This document shows, piece by piece, positions 51,876 through 62,500 of a DNA stretch of 64,000 nt. The DNA is from Chitinophagaceae bacterium (GTDB lineage Bacteria > Bacteroidota > Bacteroidia > Chitinophagales > Chitinophagaceae), in contig JAMLHK010000016.1 in assembly GCA_023957155.1 (NCBI GenBank), forward strand, positions 18,394-82,393. The letters are read 5' to 3'. The notes beneath the pieces were generated by a model. It was given only the letters and a program-made list of their open reading frames with translations. It had not been told where the DNA came from and ran no database searches. The translations under genes and the position numbers were made by a program. Position 1 is the stretch's first letter. Every line of letters begins with the position of its first letter.

Positions 51876-53540
51876 ATGAGCCAGCGCTTACGGATATTAT
51901 ATATGGTAATGACTGTTCTGCTCGTGCTGCAAACCTCCTGCTTTAAAAAGAATGCGATAGTTGTTGAACCTCCCGAAGAGAATACAGACGATACACCTCC
52001 TCCGCCGGATCCGAAAGAAGAAAAAAAAGTGCTGATCATAGGTATTGACGGTTGCAGGGGAGATGCAATGAAGATCGCAGACGCGCCAAATATTCATGGA
52101 CTGTTACCCAATGCTATCTATAGCTTTGATGCCGTAACTCGTGCGCCAACAATCAGCGGCCCGGGATGGTCATCTATGCTTACCGGTGTATGGAGTGACA
52201 AACACGGGGTACGTAATAATGATTTTTCCAGCGCAAACTATACGGCTTATCCATCGCTTTATCACTACCTGAAAACACTGCAGCCGGCTGTTCAGTCGGT
52301 TTCTGTGTGTGCCTGGTGGCCCATTAACCAATATCTGGCTGTTGACGCAGGAGTGCGGATAAACGCAGCAAATGATGCAGCAGTAAAAGACAGCGCTGTA
52401 GCGCGCCTGAAAAATTCCGATCCTGATATCCTTTTTGTTCATTTTGATGATGTAGATGCAGCCGGTCATTCCTATGGCTATACCCTGGAGGATCCGCGGT
52501 ATATGGGTGCCATCAGTAAAACAGATGCCTATGTAGGTGAGATTTTATCTGCCCTCCGGCTACGAAAAGATTTTGAAAAAGAAGACTGGCTGATCGTTGT
52601 TTCCACTGATCATGGCGGCAGGGGTACCTCGCACGGAGGAGATTCATATACCGAGAAGAATATTTTTGCTGTTTTTCATAGCAAGGGTTTTTCATCTAAG
52701 GAAGTGCTTCCCGGGCCTGATGCGTTAAAGACAGAAGAATTGTCTGACGGTGGGGACGGGCAATACGCGTACTTAACCGATTTTTATGATGTGGATGCTT
52801 ATGCGGTACTAACCATCCAGTTCCAGGTAAAAGCTTCCGGCTTATCGGGCGATATACCTTTTATTACCAATAAAAATTGGGTCAGCGGAATGAACCGGGG
52901 CTTTGTAATTAATATAAGATCACAAAGCTGGAAAGTCAATATCGGGGATGGCAGCCGGAGGGTAGATGTTGATGCGTTAAACGTACCAAACCTGAATGAT
53001 GGTCGCTGGCATACGCTGACTACGGTGATTGATCGTAGCGGGAATCTTACTATTTTTCAGGACGGGATATCATGCGGCTCAGCAAATATTTCGGGACTGA
53101 CAACGATCCGGCCGCCGGACGATACGCGCGTTAAGCTTGTTATGAACGAGGATATTACCGAAGAATACGGCAGGAGTAATTTCACCATGGCTAATATAAA
53201 AATATGGGATGCAAAATTGAGTGATAGTTATATTGCAGCAAACCTTTGTGATACGGTAATAAAAGAGGATGATCCATATAAAGATAAACTATTGGGGTGG
53301 TGGACAGGCTTTGATGGGCAGGGAAATGTGTTTAAAGACCGTGCCGGCGGTGGCTATGATTTCCGGCTCAGCGCTCCACCCGCCTGGCAGGTATTACAAA
53401 AGGGTTTCTGTAATGAGGATATTGCGCTGAACAGGATTACTATGGTAGATATAATGCCCACAATAGCAGAATGGATGGGGCTTCCGGTAGACTATGCCGC
53501 ATGGAAGCTGGATGGAAAATCTTTGTTACTCCAACGCTGA
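51876..53540 (+). CDS. Alkaline-phosphatase-superfamily lipoprotein with an inserted lectin-like domain
   Basis: A 554-residue lipoprotein (LLVLQTSC, Cys22) of the phosphodiesterase/alkaline phosphatase superfamily. The metal-site motifs are LIIGIDGCRGD (Asp), the nucleophile loop APTISGPGWSSMLTG, HFDDVDAAGHSYGY and STDHGGRGTSHGG; the closing part VDIMPTIAEWMGLP comes only at the C-terminus. Between about residues 280 and 505 a LamG/concanavalin-like (DUF4983-type) domain is inserted (AVLTIQFQVKASG, GRWHTLTTVIDRSGNLTIFQDG, NFTMANIKIWDA). A proline-rich linker precedes the catalytic part. The substrate is unknown. A paralogue without the insert follows 86 bp later. Confidence 0.85.
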   Translation: MSQRLRILYMVMTVLLVLQTSCFKKNAIVVEPPEENTDDTPPPPDPKEEKKVLIIGIDGCRGDAMKIADAPNIHGLLPNAIYSFDAVTRAPTISGPGWSSMLTGVWSDKHGVRNNDFSSANYTAYPSLYHYLKTLQPAVQSVSVCAWWPINQYLAVDAGVRINAANDAAVKDSAVARLKNSDPDILFVHFDDVDAAGHSYGYTLEDPRYMGAISKTDAYVGEILSALRLRKDFEKEDWLIVVSTDHGGRGTSHGGDSYTEKNIFAVFHSKGFSSKEVLPGPDALKTEELSDGGDGQYAYLTDFYDVDAYAVLTIQFQVKASGLSGDIPFITNKNWVSGMNRGFVINIRSQSWKVNIGDGSRRVDVDALNVPNLNDGRWHTLTTVIDRSGNLTIFQDGISCGSANISGLTTIRPPDDTRVKLVMNEDITEEYGRSNFTMANIKIWDAKLSDSYIAANLCDTVIKEDDPYKDKLLGWWTGFDGQGNVFKDRAGGGYDFRLSAPPAWQVLQKGFCNEDIALNRITMVDIMPTIAEWMGLPVDYAAWKLDGKSLLLQR

Positions 53541-53625
53541 ATAAGGACGGTAACCGGTAATGGTATCGGGCATTTTTATTGGGGGTACTTAATATACTAC
53601 AGACTGTAAATTAAAATGGATATCA

Positions 53626-54519
53626 ATGAAAGCAGAAAGATTTCTTATTGTATTGTTCGCCGTGTTATTGATTACTGTTTCTGCCTTTTCCCAGTCAAAA
53701 AAGGTGAAGCATGTTGTATTGATAGGCTGTGATGGCTTGGGTGCTTATGCCCTGCCTGACGCCGATATGCCTAATTTAAAGAAGATGATGAATGAGGGCG
53801 CCTGGTCGTTAAAGGCCCGGTCGGTATTGCCTTCTTCCAGTGCGGTAAACTGGGCGTCTATGCTAATGGGTTCCGGGCCTACTATGCACGGGTATACCGA
53901 GTGGGGTAGTGCCGTTCCCGAAATACCTTCAGTTGATATCAACCGGTATGGCATGTTCCCCACTGTTTTTAGTTTATTGAAAGAGCAGCAACCTGCTGCG
54001 GTGTCTGCCTTGATCTATAGCTGGTCGGGCATTGATCCTTTAGTAGAAAAGGAAGCCACTGCCATCCGGGTGTCCTCCGGTGATAATGATGATTTTTGTG
54101 CTGATACGGCGGCGCTTATTATCAGGGAACAAAAGCCGGTATTAACGTTTATCCATCTTGACCAGCCGGATGGTGTGGGTCATAACATTGGCCATCATAC
54201 GCCTGAGTATTTTAATGAGCTGAAAAAAGTAGATGCACGGATAGGCAAAATAGTTCGTGCGGTACAGGAAGCCGGTATAGCTGAGCATACGGTAATACTG
54301 GTATCGGCAGATCATGGCGGTAAAGGTAAAGGTCACGGCGGCAAGTCGTTGGATGAGGTGCAGATCCCCTGGGTTATATATGGGAAAGGCATCAAAAAGG
54401 GGCACCAATTAAACAGTACCATCATCACTTTTGATACCGCGGCTACTATTGCAAAACTTCTCGGGCTTAACATGCCGCAGAGCTGGAGAGGTCAGCCGGT
54501 AATGGAAGCGTTTAAATAG
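53626..54519 (+). CDS. Alkaline-phosphatase-superfamily phosphodiesterase, secreted
   Basis: A 297-residue exported protein (signal FLIVLFAVLLITVSAFSQ) with the same fold as the preceding gene: VLIGCDGLGAYALPD, nucleophile loop LPSSSAVNWASMLMG, FIHLDQPDGVGHNIGHH and SADHGGKGKGHGG for the metal ligands, then ITFDTAATIAKLLGL. Probably a type I phosphodiesterase/pyrophosphatase; substrate not determined. The nucleophile region has Ser where the preceding paralogue has Thr. Likely co-transcribed with it. Confidence 0.87.
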   Translation: MKAERFLIVLFAVLLITVSAFSQSKKVKHVVLIGCDGLGAYALPDADMPNLKKMMNEGAWSLKARSVLPSSSAVNWASMLMGSGPTMHGYTEWGSAVPEIPSVDINRYGMFPTVFSLLKEQQPAAVSALIYSWSGIDPLVEKEATAIRVSSGDNDDFCADTAALIIREQKPVLTFIHLDQPDGVGHNIGHHTPEYFNELKKVDARIGKIVRAVQEAGIAEHTVILVSADHGGKGKGHGGKSLDEVQIPWVIYGKGIKKGHQLNSTIITFDTAATIAKLLGLNMPQSWRGQPVMEAFK

Positions 54520-54580
54520 GCCACAGGGATTTCCCGTTTACGCTTTTATTCCATGAATAATACTCGTACATTTATAATAT

Positions 54581-55180
54581 ATGGAAGTACGGGAACCGAT
54601 AGCCGCTTATGGAAACAAGGTTACGATTGAGGAGTACCTTGAAATGGAAGATCTTTCATCCGAAAAATATGAGTATTACGGGGGTGAAGTATTTGCGATG
54701 TCAGGAGCTAAAGTGTCGGATAATATGATTAGTGGTAATCTTTACTTTGAGTTGAGGAAAAAGTTGTTGGGTAAACCGTGTAAGCCTTTTAATAGTGATC
54801 AGCGCATCCACATACCGGGAAACTCCCTTTTCACTTACCCTGACATTGCTATTGTTTGTGGGGAGATCATAACATTAAATGATGATAACGTTAATGTATT
54901 GAATCCGGTAGCTTTGATTGAAGTTTTATCGGCTTCTACCAGGAATTATGATAAGGGAGATAAGTTCAGATTATACCGCGATATCGCTACACTAAAAGAA
55001 TATATTGTAGTGGATTCCGAATCTATTGGCGTGGAAGCATTCCGGCTCAATGAAAAGGGGCATTGGGAGCTGGAAGAATACAAATTATTAGATGATTCCC
55101 TGCTGCTATCCACCATACAGGAACATATTCCTTTATCTGCTATTTATGAAGGGACGGCATTGGCGGGGCGGCCTCTGTAA
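54581..55180 (+). CDS. Uma2 family (DUF820) PD-(D/E)XK nuclease-like protein
   Basis: A 199-residue member of Uma2/DUF820: [29 protein letters not shown] at the start, [12 protein letters not shown] and the PD-(D/E)XK-like [28 protein letters not shown]. The family is predicted to have a restriction-endonuclease fold and is very abundant in some genomes; its role is unclear. Its last 41 bases overlap the convergent ABC ATPase gene. Confidence 0.9.
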   Translation: MEVREPIAAYGNKVTIEEYLEMEDLSSEKYEYYGGEVFAMSGAKVSDNMISGNLYFELRKKLLGKPCKPFNSDQRIHIPGNSLFTYPDIAIVCGEIITLNDDNVNVLNPVALIEVLSASTRNYDKGDKFRLYRDIATLKEYIVVDSESIGVEAFRLNEKGHWELEEYKLLDDSLLLSTIQEHIPLSAIYEGTALAGRPL

Positions 55181-56636
55181 AAGAAGCTTTCCCTTCTTCT
55201 ATCTGCATAAAATGCGTAACACATTCGGGAATATCCTCTTTATAGTGACTCACATATAACAGCGTGGTGTCAGATTTACCGCAAATGTAATTGATCATTT
55301 CTTTGAAGCGTTCTACATGCACCCGGTCTAAGCCCTGGCATGGTTCATCTAATATTAAGAGCGGCGGATTTTTAACTAACGCCCGGGCTAACAAAACAAG
55401 CCGTTGCTCTCCCGCGGAAAGCAGCGATAATAGTTTGTGCTGAACCGGCTCCAGTTTAAATATCGCCATCCATTGGTTAACCCGGGTACGTTCAGCGTCC
55501 GTTAAGGTTTTGAATAGCCCGATCGTATCAAATAATCCCGAAGCAATGGTTTCAAAACAGGTTGACGTGTAGTCGAAATACACGTGCATTTCGGGGGATA
55601 CATAACCGATTTTTCTTTTTATATCCCAAATACTTTCACCACTGCCCCTGCGTTGGTCAAAAAGATATATCTCGTTAGCATAGGCCTGTGTATTATCCCC
55701 TGTGATCAGGCTCAGTAAGGTAGATTTTCCCGCCCCGTTAGGTCCCGATATGCTCCATCGTTCTCCCCGTCTTACCTCCCAGCTGATATCCTTCAGAATA
55801 GCTCTTTGTCCGTATTGTATATTAACATTCACCATTTTTATGGCGTATGTAAAATCGTAACCTGATGATCGTTGTAATGCGCTTGCCAGCGTGTCGCTAA
55901 TGCTGAAGCCCGGTTCCGGATGATGCGCGGGAGGCGTAAATGCTGTTTTGGGTACAGCAGAAATTAACCTGCCGTTTTCTAATGTGGCAACATGTGTTAT
56001 GCAGTCCGGTAAATCGGGTACGGAGGTGATCAAAATAATTTTTATACCGGCATCGGAAAGTGTATTAATAATGTGCGAAAGGGTCGTTCTGCCTGCCGTA
56101 TCTAACCCGATAAAAGGATTATCTAAGATGAGCAGCTGGGGGTCATTCAGAATGGCTTTGGCGATCTGTAGTCTTTTGTTTTCACCGTTTGACAGTTGGA
56201 TCAGGGGCTCCTGCAGTACATGGCTGATGTGTAGCAGTTCGGGGATTTCTTTTAAAGCGATTCCGGATGAGCGCTTCGGGTGGTTTGGGTTATCCAGGTC
56301 TAATACTTCGGCAACGGTTAACGCGTTGTCCGCATCAGAAGCGTTATAGCGTTGCTGGTAATAAAAATCCGATATGTTGGAAAGGTTTTTAAACCGGTGC
56401 TGTTGTTCCACTACTACAATATGCGGATGATACCCGGCTGTTCCGTTAAAAATGATTTGCCCGGAATAGTGCTGCCGCCCTGCAATAACCTGTGCCAGTA
56501 CTGTTTTCCCGCTTCCGGAAGGTCCGGTAATGGCCCATTGTTCGTTACTTTCTATATGAAGGCTGACCCGGTCGAGTAGCTTTCGTCCGTTCCGTTGTAT
56601 AGTAACTTGTTCAAGTTGTAAAAAAGGAAAAGCCAT
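55140..56636 (-). CDS. Tandem ABC ATPase, ModF/PhrA-like
   Basis: A 498-residue soluble protein with two ABC domains and no membrane part, like ModF/PhrA-type ATPases. Domain 1: Walker A GPSGSGKT (38-45), signature LSNGENKR, Walker [13 protein letters not shown], where the catalytic Glu is replaced by N173. Domain 2: Walker [10 protein letters not shown], signature LSAGEQRL and Walker [13 protein letters not shown] with the Glu kept. Only one composite ATPase site is thus expected to hydrolyse ATP well. The role is not established. Its 3' end overlaps the Uma2 gene. Confidence 0.88.
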   Translation of the reverse strand: MAFPFLQLEQVTIQRNGRKLLDRVSLHIESNEQWAITGPSGSGKTVLAQVIAGRQHYSGQIIFNGTAGYHPHIVVVEQQHRFKNLSNISDFYYQQRYNASDADNALTVAEVLDLDNPNHPKRSSGIALKEIPELLHISHVLQEPLIQLSNGENKRLQIAKAILNDPQLLILDNPFIGLDTAGRTTLSHIINTLSDAGIKIILITSVPDLPDCITHVATLENGRLISAVPKTAFTPPAHHPEPGFSISDTLASALQRSSGYDFTYAIKMVNVNIQYGQRAILKDISWEVRRGERWSISGPNGAGKSTLLSLITGDNTQAYANEIYLFDQRRGSGESIWDIKRKIGYVSPEMHVYFDYTSTCFETIASGLFDTIGLFKTLTDAERTRVNQWMAIFKLEPVQHKLLSLLSAGEQRLVLLARALVKNPPLLILDEPCQGLDRVHVERFKEMINYICGKSDTTLLYVSHYKEDIPECVTHFMQIEEGKASFTEAAPPMPSLHK

Positions 56637-56762
56637 TGTATGATGATATTACAATGGCTCAAGTTATTGTTTTGTTTACAAACTTGTAGATGTTTTCTTA
56701 AAGGGATGCGGTGATCGTACCTGTCTTTTAGTGTAGCTGAAAAAGACCGGTTCCACTAAACA

Positions 56763-57026
56763 TTAATCTTCATCTTCATAATAAGCATCTTCATTGCTGT
56801 AGTATGACGACTCCCACTCTTTCACCGCTTTATCATCCAGCAGCTCAATGATCTCAAAAATCGGATCTGATTTTCGTTTCCATTCCGTTGTTTCTGTTTC
56901 ACCATAACGGGTTACAAACAGGCAGTGATCGGATTCGAGTATAACCCTGATCAACACAACTGCAGATCCTTCCTTTTCCTCAATAAGATAATAACATCCT
57001 TTTTCCAGCAAAGCATACGAATACAT
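56763..57026 (-). CDS. Small acidic protein of unknown function
   Basis: An 87-residue acidic protein (MYSYALLEKGCYYLIEEKEG, ending SYYSNEDAYYEDED) with beta-strand-like pattern and acidic tail. It is plausible as a real gene because of its even codon use and clean ATG, but I recognise no family. It lies 126 bp upstream of the ABC ATPase gene on the same strand. Confidence 0.55.
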   Translation of the reverse strand: MYSYALLEKGCYYLIEEKEGSAVVLIRVILESDHCLFVTRYGETETTEWKRKSDPIFEIIELLDDKAVKEWESSYYSNEDAYYEDED

Positions 57027-57418
57027 AACAGTTCAAATTTAAAATCTGATCAATACAGAATTAACGGGTTCGTAAGAATTACTAATGAGATTGTAGTACG
57101 CCGAAAAGTAATGGGGTTAGAAGAACCGGTTTATCATTAGATATCAGGAGTTTCACAGGTAAATGACCAGTTCGATAGTACAAATATAATGGAAATACAT
57201 GGCATCAAAATCTTAAAAAGCCTGCTGGGTGTATATTTTAAATCATGAAGGATTTGTTACCGTGAATGAGGAGGATTATATATTTAAAAATAAACACATA
57301 TATTATCGGTGCTCAATAATTTCCCTGATTCGGGTATGGTAAAGAACAATGCGGCGGCATGAAAATAACATTTTTGCAGAATGAAAATGTGATTTTACAT
57401 TTAATGCTTATTAAGACA
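57027..57418. other. Divergent gap before the HAD gene
   Basis: No gene or strong repeat is visible. The sequence from 57165 onward is A/T-rich. The HAD frame can be read from 57359, but that start adds 20 residues unlike the family. Confidence 0.35.
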
Positions 57419-58090
57419 ATGATGGTGAACAACAGCAGCTATAAAGCATTTATATTTGACCTGAATGGTACGATGATTGATGATATGGCGTATCATGTAA
57501 AAGCCTGGCATCAATTATTCAATGATGAATTGGGAGCGCGTATAAGTGAAGAAGCGGTAAAGGCGGAGATGTATGGAAAGAACAGCGAAGTGATGGAACG
57601 GGTACTGGGTAAAGGGCGTTTTTCGGTGGAAGAAGCAGACCGGTTATCGCTTGAAAAAGAAAAAAATTATCAGCGGGTCTACCGCCCGCATCTTAGGCTT
57701 ATAGAAGGGTTAGGCCATTTTCTGGAGATGGCCCGGGGTAAGCATATTGCAATGGCAATCGGTTCTGCAGCCATCCCTTTTAATATCAACTTCGTTTTAG
57801 ATAACCTCCATCTCCGGCATTATTTTTCGGCTATCGTAAGTGCTGATGATGTTTTTATGAGCAAGCCCCACCCTGAAACCTATTTAAAAGCTGCAGCATT
57901 GTTGAACGTAGAACCGGATCGTTGCCTGGTTTTTGAGGATGCGCCTAAAGGCGTGGAAGCGGCTTTGCGTGCAGGTATGCAGGCGGTAGCCCTGACTACC
58001 ATGCATAACCAATCCGATTTTTCTGCATATAACAATATTTTGTTTTTTATTCAGAATTATACGGATGCGGCTTTGAAAGCAATTGTATAG
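57419..58090 (+). CDS. HAD-superfamily protein, beta-phosphoglucomutase-like, with DxN motif
   Basis: A 223-residue HAD protein with a helical cap: motif I FDLNGTMIDDM (D14, N16), cap start YHVKAWHQLFNDELG, motif II AIGSAAIP, and motif III/IV KPHPETYLKAAALL with VFEDAPKGVEAALRAGM. It resembles beta-phosphoglucomutase-type phosphatases acting on sugar phosphates. In the usual DxD motif the second Asp is the acid/base; here it is N16, so phosphotransfer may be changed. Start at 57419 or 57422 puts the motif at a normal distance from the N-terminus. 83 bp later the Gfo/Idh/MocA gene begins. Confidence 0.85.
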   Translation: MMVNNSSYKAFIFDLNGTMIDDMAYHVKAWHQLFNDELGARISEEAVKAEMYGKNSEVMERVLGKGRFSVEEADRLSLEKEKNYQRVYRPHLRLIEGLGHFLEMARGKHIAMAIGSAAIPFNINFVLDNLHLRHYFSAIVSADDVFMSKPHPETYLKAAALLNVEPDRCLVFEDAPKGVEAALRAGMQAVALTTMHNQSDFSAYNNILFFIQNYTDAALKAIV

Positions 58091-58173
58091 CTCAGGGCAA
58101 ATGTTTAGGAGATCGTTTTTACGTAATTCTTTGTACTTTAGAACTTTTCTTAGTAAAACTTTTCTTCAAGAAT

Positions 58174-59451
58174 ATGAATGTAAAACAAAAAAACTCAAGG
58201 CGCCTGTTTCTGAAAAATTCAGTAGGCGCCTTGGCAGCATTTACAATAGTGCCCCGCCATGTATTGGGAGGAAGCGGTTACCTGGCCCCCAGTGATACCC
58301 TTACGAAGGCTGTAGTAGGTGTAGGCGGTATGGGGCGTGGACATTTTGAATACGCGGGTACTAAAACGGTGGCTGTTTGTGATGTAGATACGAGGCATAT
58401 TCAATTGGCATTGGATGCCCTTGGTGGCGGTAAAGGCGTAAAAACTTTCAGGGATTACCGGGAGTTGATCACACTGCCGGAAGTAGATATCGTGCACGTG
58501 GCTACGCCTCCGCATTGGCACGGCATTATCGCTGCTGATGCAGCCCGTGCCGGGAAAGATATCTGGTGTGAAAAGCCCATGACCCGTACCATCGGGGAAG
58601 GAAAACGTTTAGTAGAAGCGGTACAGCAGCATGGCCGTATTTTCAGGCTGAATACCTGGTTCCGTTTTTCGGATAACTTTTATGGAATGGGCACTACGGT
58701 CAAACCCATTAAAAAATTAGTGGAGAGCGGTTTGCTGGGCTGGCCTTTAAAAGTTACCGTCAGCAAACATACCGGCTTCAACTGGAAGTTTTACTGGGTT
58801 GGTAAAACACATCTTGAACCGGAGTCTGTACCTAAAGAACTGGATTATGACATGTGGCTTGGCCCCGCTCCCTATAAGCCCTATAATGCGCATCGCGTAC
58901 ATACTACCTTCCGGGGTTATTGGGATTATGACGGTGGTGGATTGGGCGATATGGGACAGCATTATATAGACCCCATCCAGTATTTTCTGGGTAAGGATGA
59001 AACCAGTCCGGTTTCGGTTGAAATAGATGCCCCGCAGCAGCATGATGATGCCGTGGGAACTTGGCGAAAAATTACTTATACGTATGATGATGGCTGCCAG
59101 ATCATCCTGGATGGAGCCGGTACGGAAGAAAATGCAGCTTATATTGAAGGTCCCAAAGGGAAACTTTATCCCGGCTTTCGTTCCGATATCCCGAATCTGG
59201 AAATGAAATTAGCCGCATTTCCCGATCCTTTACCACAGGTAACTGATTTTGTTGATGCGGTGAAGAACAGGAAAAAATTTGCATTAAATGAAGAAAACGG
59301 GCATCGTTCTGCTACCATAGTAAATATGGGAAAAATTGCCCTGCAATTGGGTCGTTCTTTGAAATTTGACCCGGTAAAGCAGGAATTTATTAATGATGAA
59401 GGAGCCAACCGTTTACTTAATCCCCCGCTGAGATCGCCCTGGTTTATGTAA
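58174..59451 (+). CDS. Gfo/Idh/MocA oxidoreductase with Tat-type signal
   Basis: A 425-residue NAD(P)-dependent oxidoreductase probably exported by Tat: KQKNSRRLFLKNSVGALAAFTIVPRHVLG gives a twin-arginine signal. The Rossmann part is TKAVVGVGGMGRGHFEY with CDVDTRHIQLAL and HVATPPHWHG; the EKP motif (CEKPMTRTIGEGK) is kept; the C-terminal substrate domain contains GGGLGDMGQHYIDPIQYFLG. Homologues oxidise sugars at C3 in disaccharide 3-keto pathways. Next to a DUF1080 protein, the same role is inferred. Confidence 0.9.
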   Translation: MNVKQKNSRRLFLKNSVGALAAFTIVPRHVLGGSGYLAPSDTLTKAVVGVGGMGRGHFEYAGTKTVAVCDVDTRHIQLALDALGGGKGVKTFRDYRELITLPEVDIVHVATPPHWHGIIAADAARAGKDIWCEKPMTRTIGEGKRLVEAVQQHGRIFRLNTWFRFSDNFYGMGTTVKPIKKLVESGLLGWPLKVTVSKHTGFNWKFYWVGKTHLEPESVPKELDYDMWLGPAPYKPYNAHRVHTTFRGYWDYDGGGLGDMGQHYIDPIQYFLGKDETSPVSVEIDAPQQHDDAVGTWRKITYTYDDGCQIILDGAGTEENAAYIEGPKGKLYPGFRSDIPNLEMKLAAFPDPLPQVTDFVDAVKNRKKFALNEENGHRSATIVNMGKIALQLGRSLKFDPVKQEFINDEGANRLLNPPLRSPWFM

Positions 59452-59577
59452 ATTCCGGGAGCGTAAAGGGAAAATACAAACTCAGGATGTAATAAAGATA
59501 AAAATATGCTTTGCCTGCACAATACACGGGCATAGCAGGTTTTACAAATAATCTTAAACAAGACAATTTTCATTTAC

Positions 59578-62500
59578 ATGAAACAAATATTGACCGCCTT
59601 TCTTTTTTTCTTTGCCGTGCTGCAAATGGCTGCCGCACAAACTGATGATAACCGTACGGTTGCCACAAAAATTGCCGATCTGCTGGCTAAAACACCGGCC
59701 GATGACGCAGCTCAGCTAAACGCAAATGCCGAGGCAACCGCCCGGCTGGGAGAAAACGGACTGGTAGAACTGGTTACCCGTTTAAATACGCCCGGTGATC
59801 ACAGCCGGCTGCATTTTGCTATTAATGGTTTTTCTTTTTCTGCCAGTCAGCCGGGTAAAGAAAACTGGCGTCAGCTTGCTGTAAAAGCTTATGGACAGGC
59901 GCTGGGAAAGCTGTCAGATAATGCCTCCCGGCAATTTATTATATCCCAGCTTGAGCATGTAGGTAAAGATGATGCAGTAGAATACCTGAAAAGCTACCTG
60001 CAGGATGAACAGCTTTCCGATGCGGCATCACGGGCCTTAGTTGCTATACATACTTCGAACGCTAATAATGCTTTATTACAAGCCTTACCGGGCGCTGCCG
60101 GAAAAGCAGAACTATCGCTGGTGCAGGCACTGGGTGATGCCAGGGTAGCTTCAGCCGTACCGGCAATTACCGCCCTGGTAAAGCGTAATGATCCCAATTT
60201 AACCAAAGTAGCCTTGTATGCATTAGCCCGCATTGCAGATCCGTCTTCATTAAAAACACTTAATTCGGCTGCGGCAAAAAGCGGTTACCAATATGATGTT
60301 ACAGATGCCACCTACGCTTACCTGTTATATCTTAACCAACTGGTTGCGAACGGACAAACTCAAATTGCCGGGAACGCGGCAAACACATTGCTGAAAAAAG
60401 CTTCAGGGCAGGTCCATACCCGCACGGCAGCATTAAAGATATTAACGGATATCCAGGGACAAAACAGCCTGGGCTTATTAACCAAAGCAGTGAAGGACAA
60501 CAATGCTGCATATCGCGAGGCGGCGTTAAAATATGCCCGTCCGTATCTTTCTGAGGGGAATGCCGCGCAGTGGATAGACGTATTTAATAAAGCCGGTAAT
60601 GATACAAAAGCGGGTATATTGAATATGTTTGGTGATAAAGGGATTACAGCGGCTTTGCCACTGGCTCTTCAATCCCTGCAGAGCAATGCGGCAGGTGTAC
60701 GACTGGCTGCTATTGCTGCTGCGGCTAAAATTGGCCAGCAGGAAGCGGTACCCGCTTTATTGAATCTGTTGAAAAATGGCAATGACGGTGAAATTTCGGC
60801 AGTTAAAAATGCCCTGTTATCTGTAAAAGGAGATAAACTGGTCCAATACATCGGGGATGCGCTGGAAACGGCAACACCTGCCGGTAAAGCTGCCCTGATA
60901 GGGATATTAGGAGAAAGAGGATCACGTGGAAAGGCAAAAGAAGTGCTGACATTTGTTAATGACTCCAATCCTGCGTTAAGGCAATCGGCTCGTACGGCAT
61001 TAAGAAGCATGGTCTCCCCGGCTCAGATGCCCCAGCTAACCACATTATTGTTGTCGGCAAAAACTGATGATGACATTAAAGATATACAGGGCTTACTGGT
61101 TTCAGCATTGAGTACCATAAGAAATCCGGATCAGGCAAGCGCTGTGATTATGTCCCGCGAAAAAAGCGCCCCGGCGGAAAAGAAATTTCTTTTTTATAAT
61201 GTATTGGCCGGTATTGGTGGTAAAAGAGGACTTAATACTGTTTTGAATGCGTATTCCGGAAGCAATGAACAATCCCGTAAAGCGGTAGTAGCTGCACTTT
61301 CCAATTGGAAGGGCGGTCAGGCTACTTCACAGCTGTACCAGATCCTTCAGCAGGAGAATAAAGGATCTGCTGATCCCGATGTAGTGGAAGGGTTTATTAC
61401 ACAGATCCGCATTTCGGACCATACCAGTGATCAGAAGCTGATTTTACTTCGCAATGCTATGGACTATGCCGTAACGGCAGATCAAAAAAACAAAATATTA
61501 GCCCAGGTAGGACAATGCGGTACATTGCCGGCTTTACTATATGCCGGTAAGTTTTTGGATGATCCCGCATTGCAGCGCCGGGCAGGGAATGCCATAGTAG
61601 ATATCGCTTTGGAGAATAAATCTATTTATGGTGATAATGTGAGGGCATTACTCAGAAAAACCATGCAGCTGATGGGCAATGGAAATGAAAGCCAGTACTT
61701 AAAAGAAGCCGTTCAAAAGCACCTTGCTGCGATGCCCGCAGGAGAAGGGTTTGTTCCCCTGTTCAACGGGCAGGATCTTTCCGGATGGAAAGGACTGGTT
61801 GCCGATCCTGTTAAGCGCGCAAAAATGGATGCAACCACCCTGGCAAAAGAACAGCAGAAAGCCGATGAGGTGATGCGTACCGGATGGAAAGTGCAGGATG
61901 GTTTACTCATCTTTACCGGAAAGGGAGATAATTTATGTACCGAAAAGAAGTACGGTGATTTTGAAATGTATGTAGACTGGAAAATCACCGAAGACGGAGA
62001 TGCCGGCATATACCTGAGAGGAACGCCGCAGGTGCAGATATGGGATACTTCACGAGTGGATGTTGGCGCACAGGTGGGCTCCGGTGGTTTGTATAATAAC
62101 CAGAAAAATGAAAGCAAGCCGCTGAAGCTGGCCGATAATGCGATAGGCGACTGGAATACGTTTCATATTACGATGGTGGGCGACCAGGTTACGGTATACC
62201 TGAACGGGCAATTGGTGGTAGACAAGGTGCCGTTAGAAAATTACTGGGACCGCAGTCTCCCTATTTTCCCTGAAGAGCAGATAGAGCTGCAGGCGCATGG
62301 AACTTATGTGGCATACCGGGATATTTACCTGAGGGAAATTCCCCGCCCGAAGCCTTATGTGCTTACGCCTGAGGAGAAAAAAGAAGGGTATAAAATACTA
62401 TTTGATGGAACGGCTCTTCACGAGTGGGTCGGTAATAAAACATCTTATATTATTGAAGATGGCAATATTGCTGTTTATCCCAAAAGAGGAGGAAACGGGA

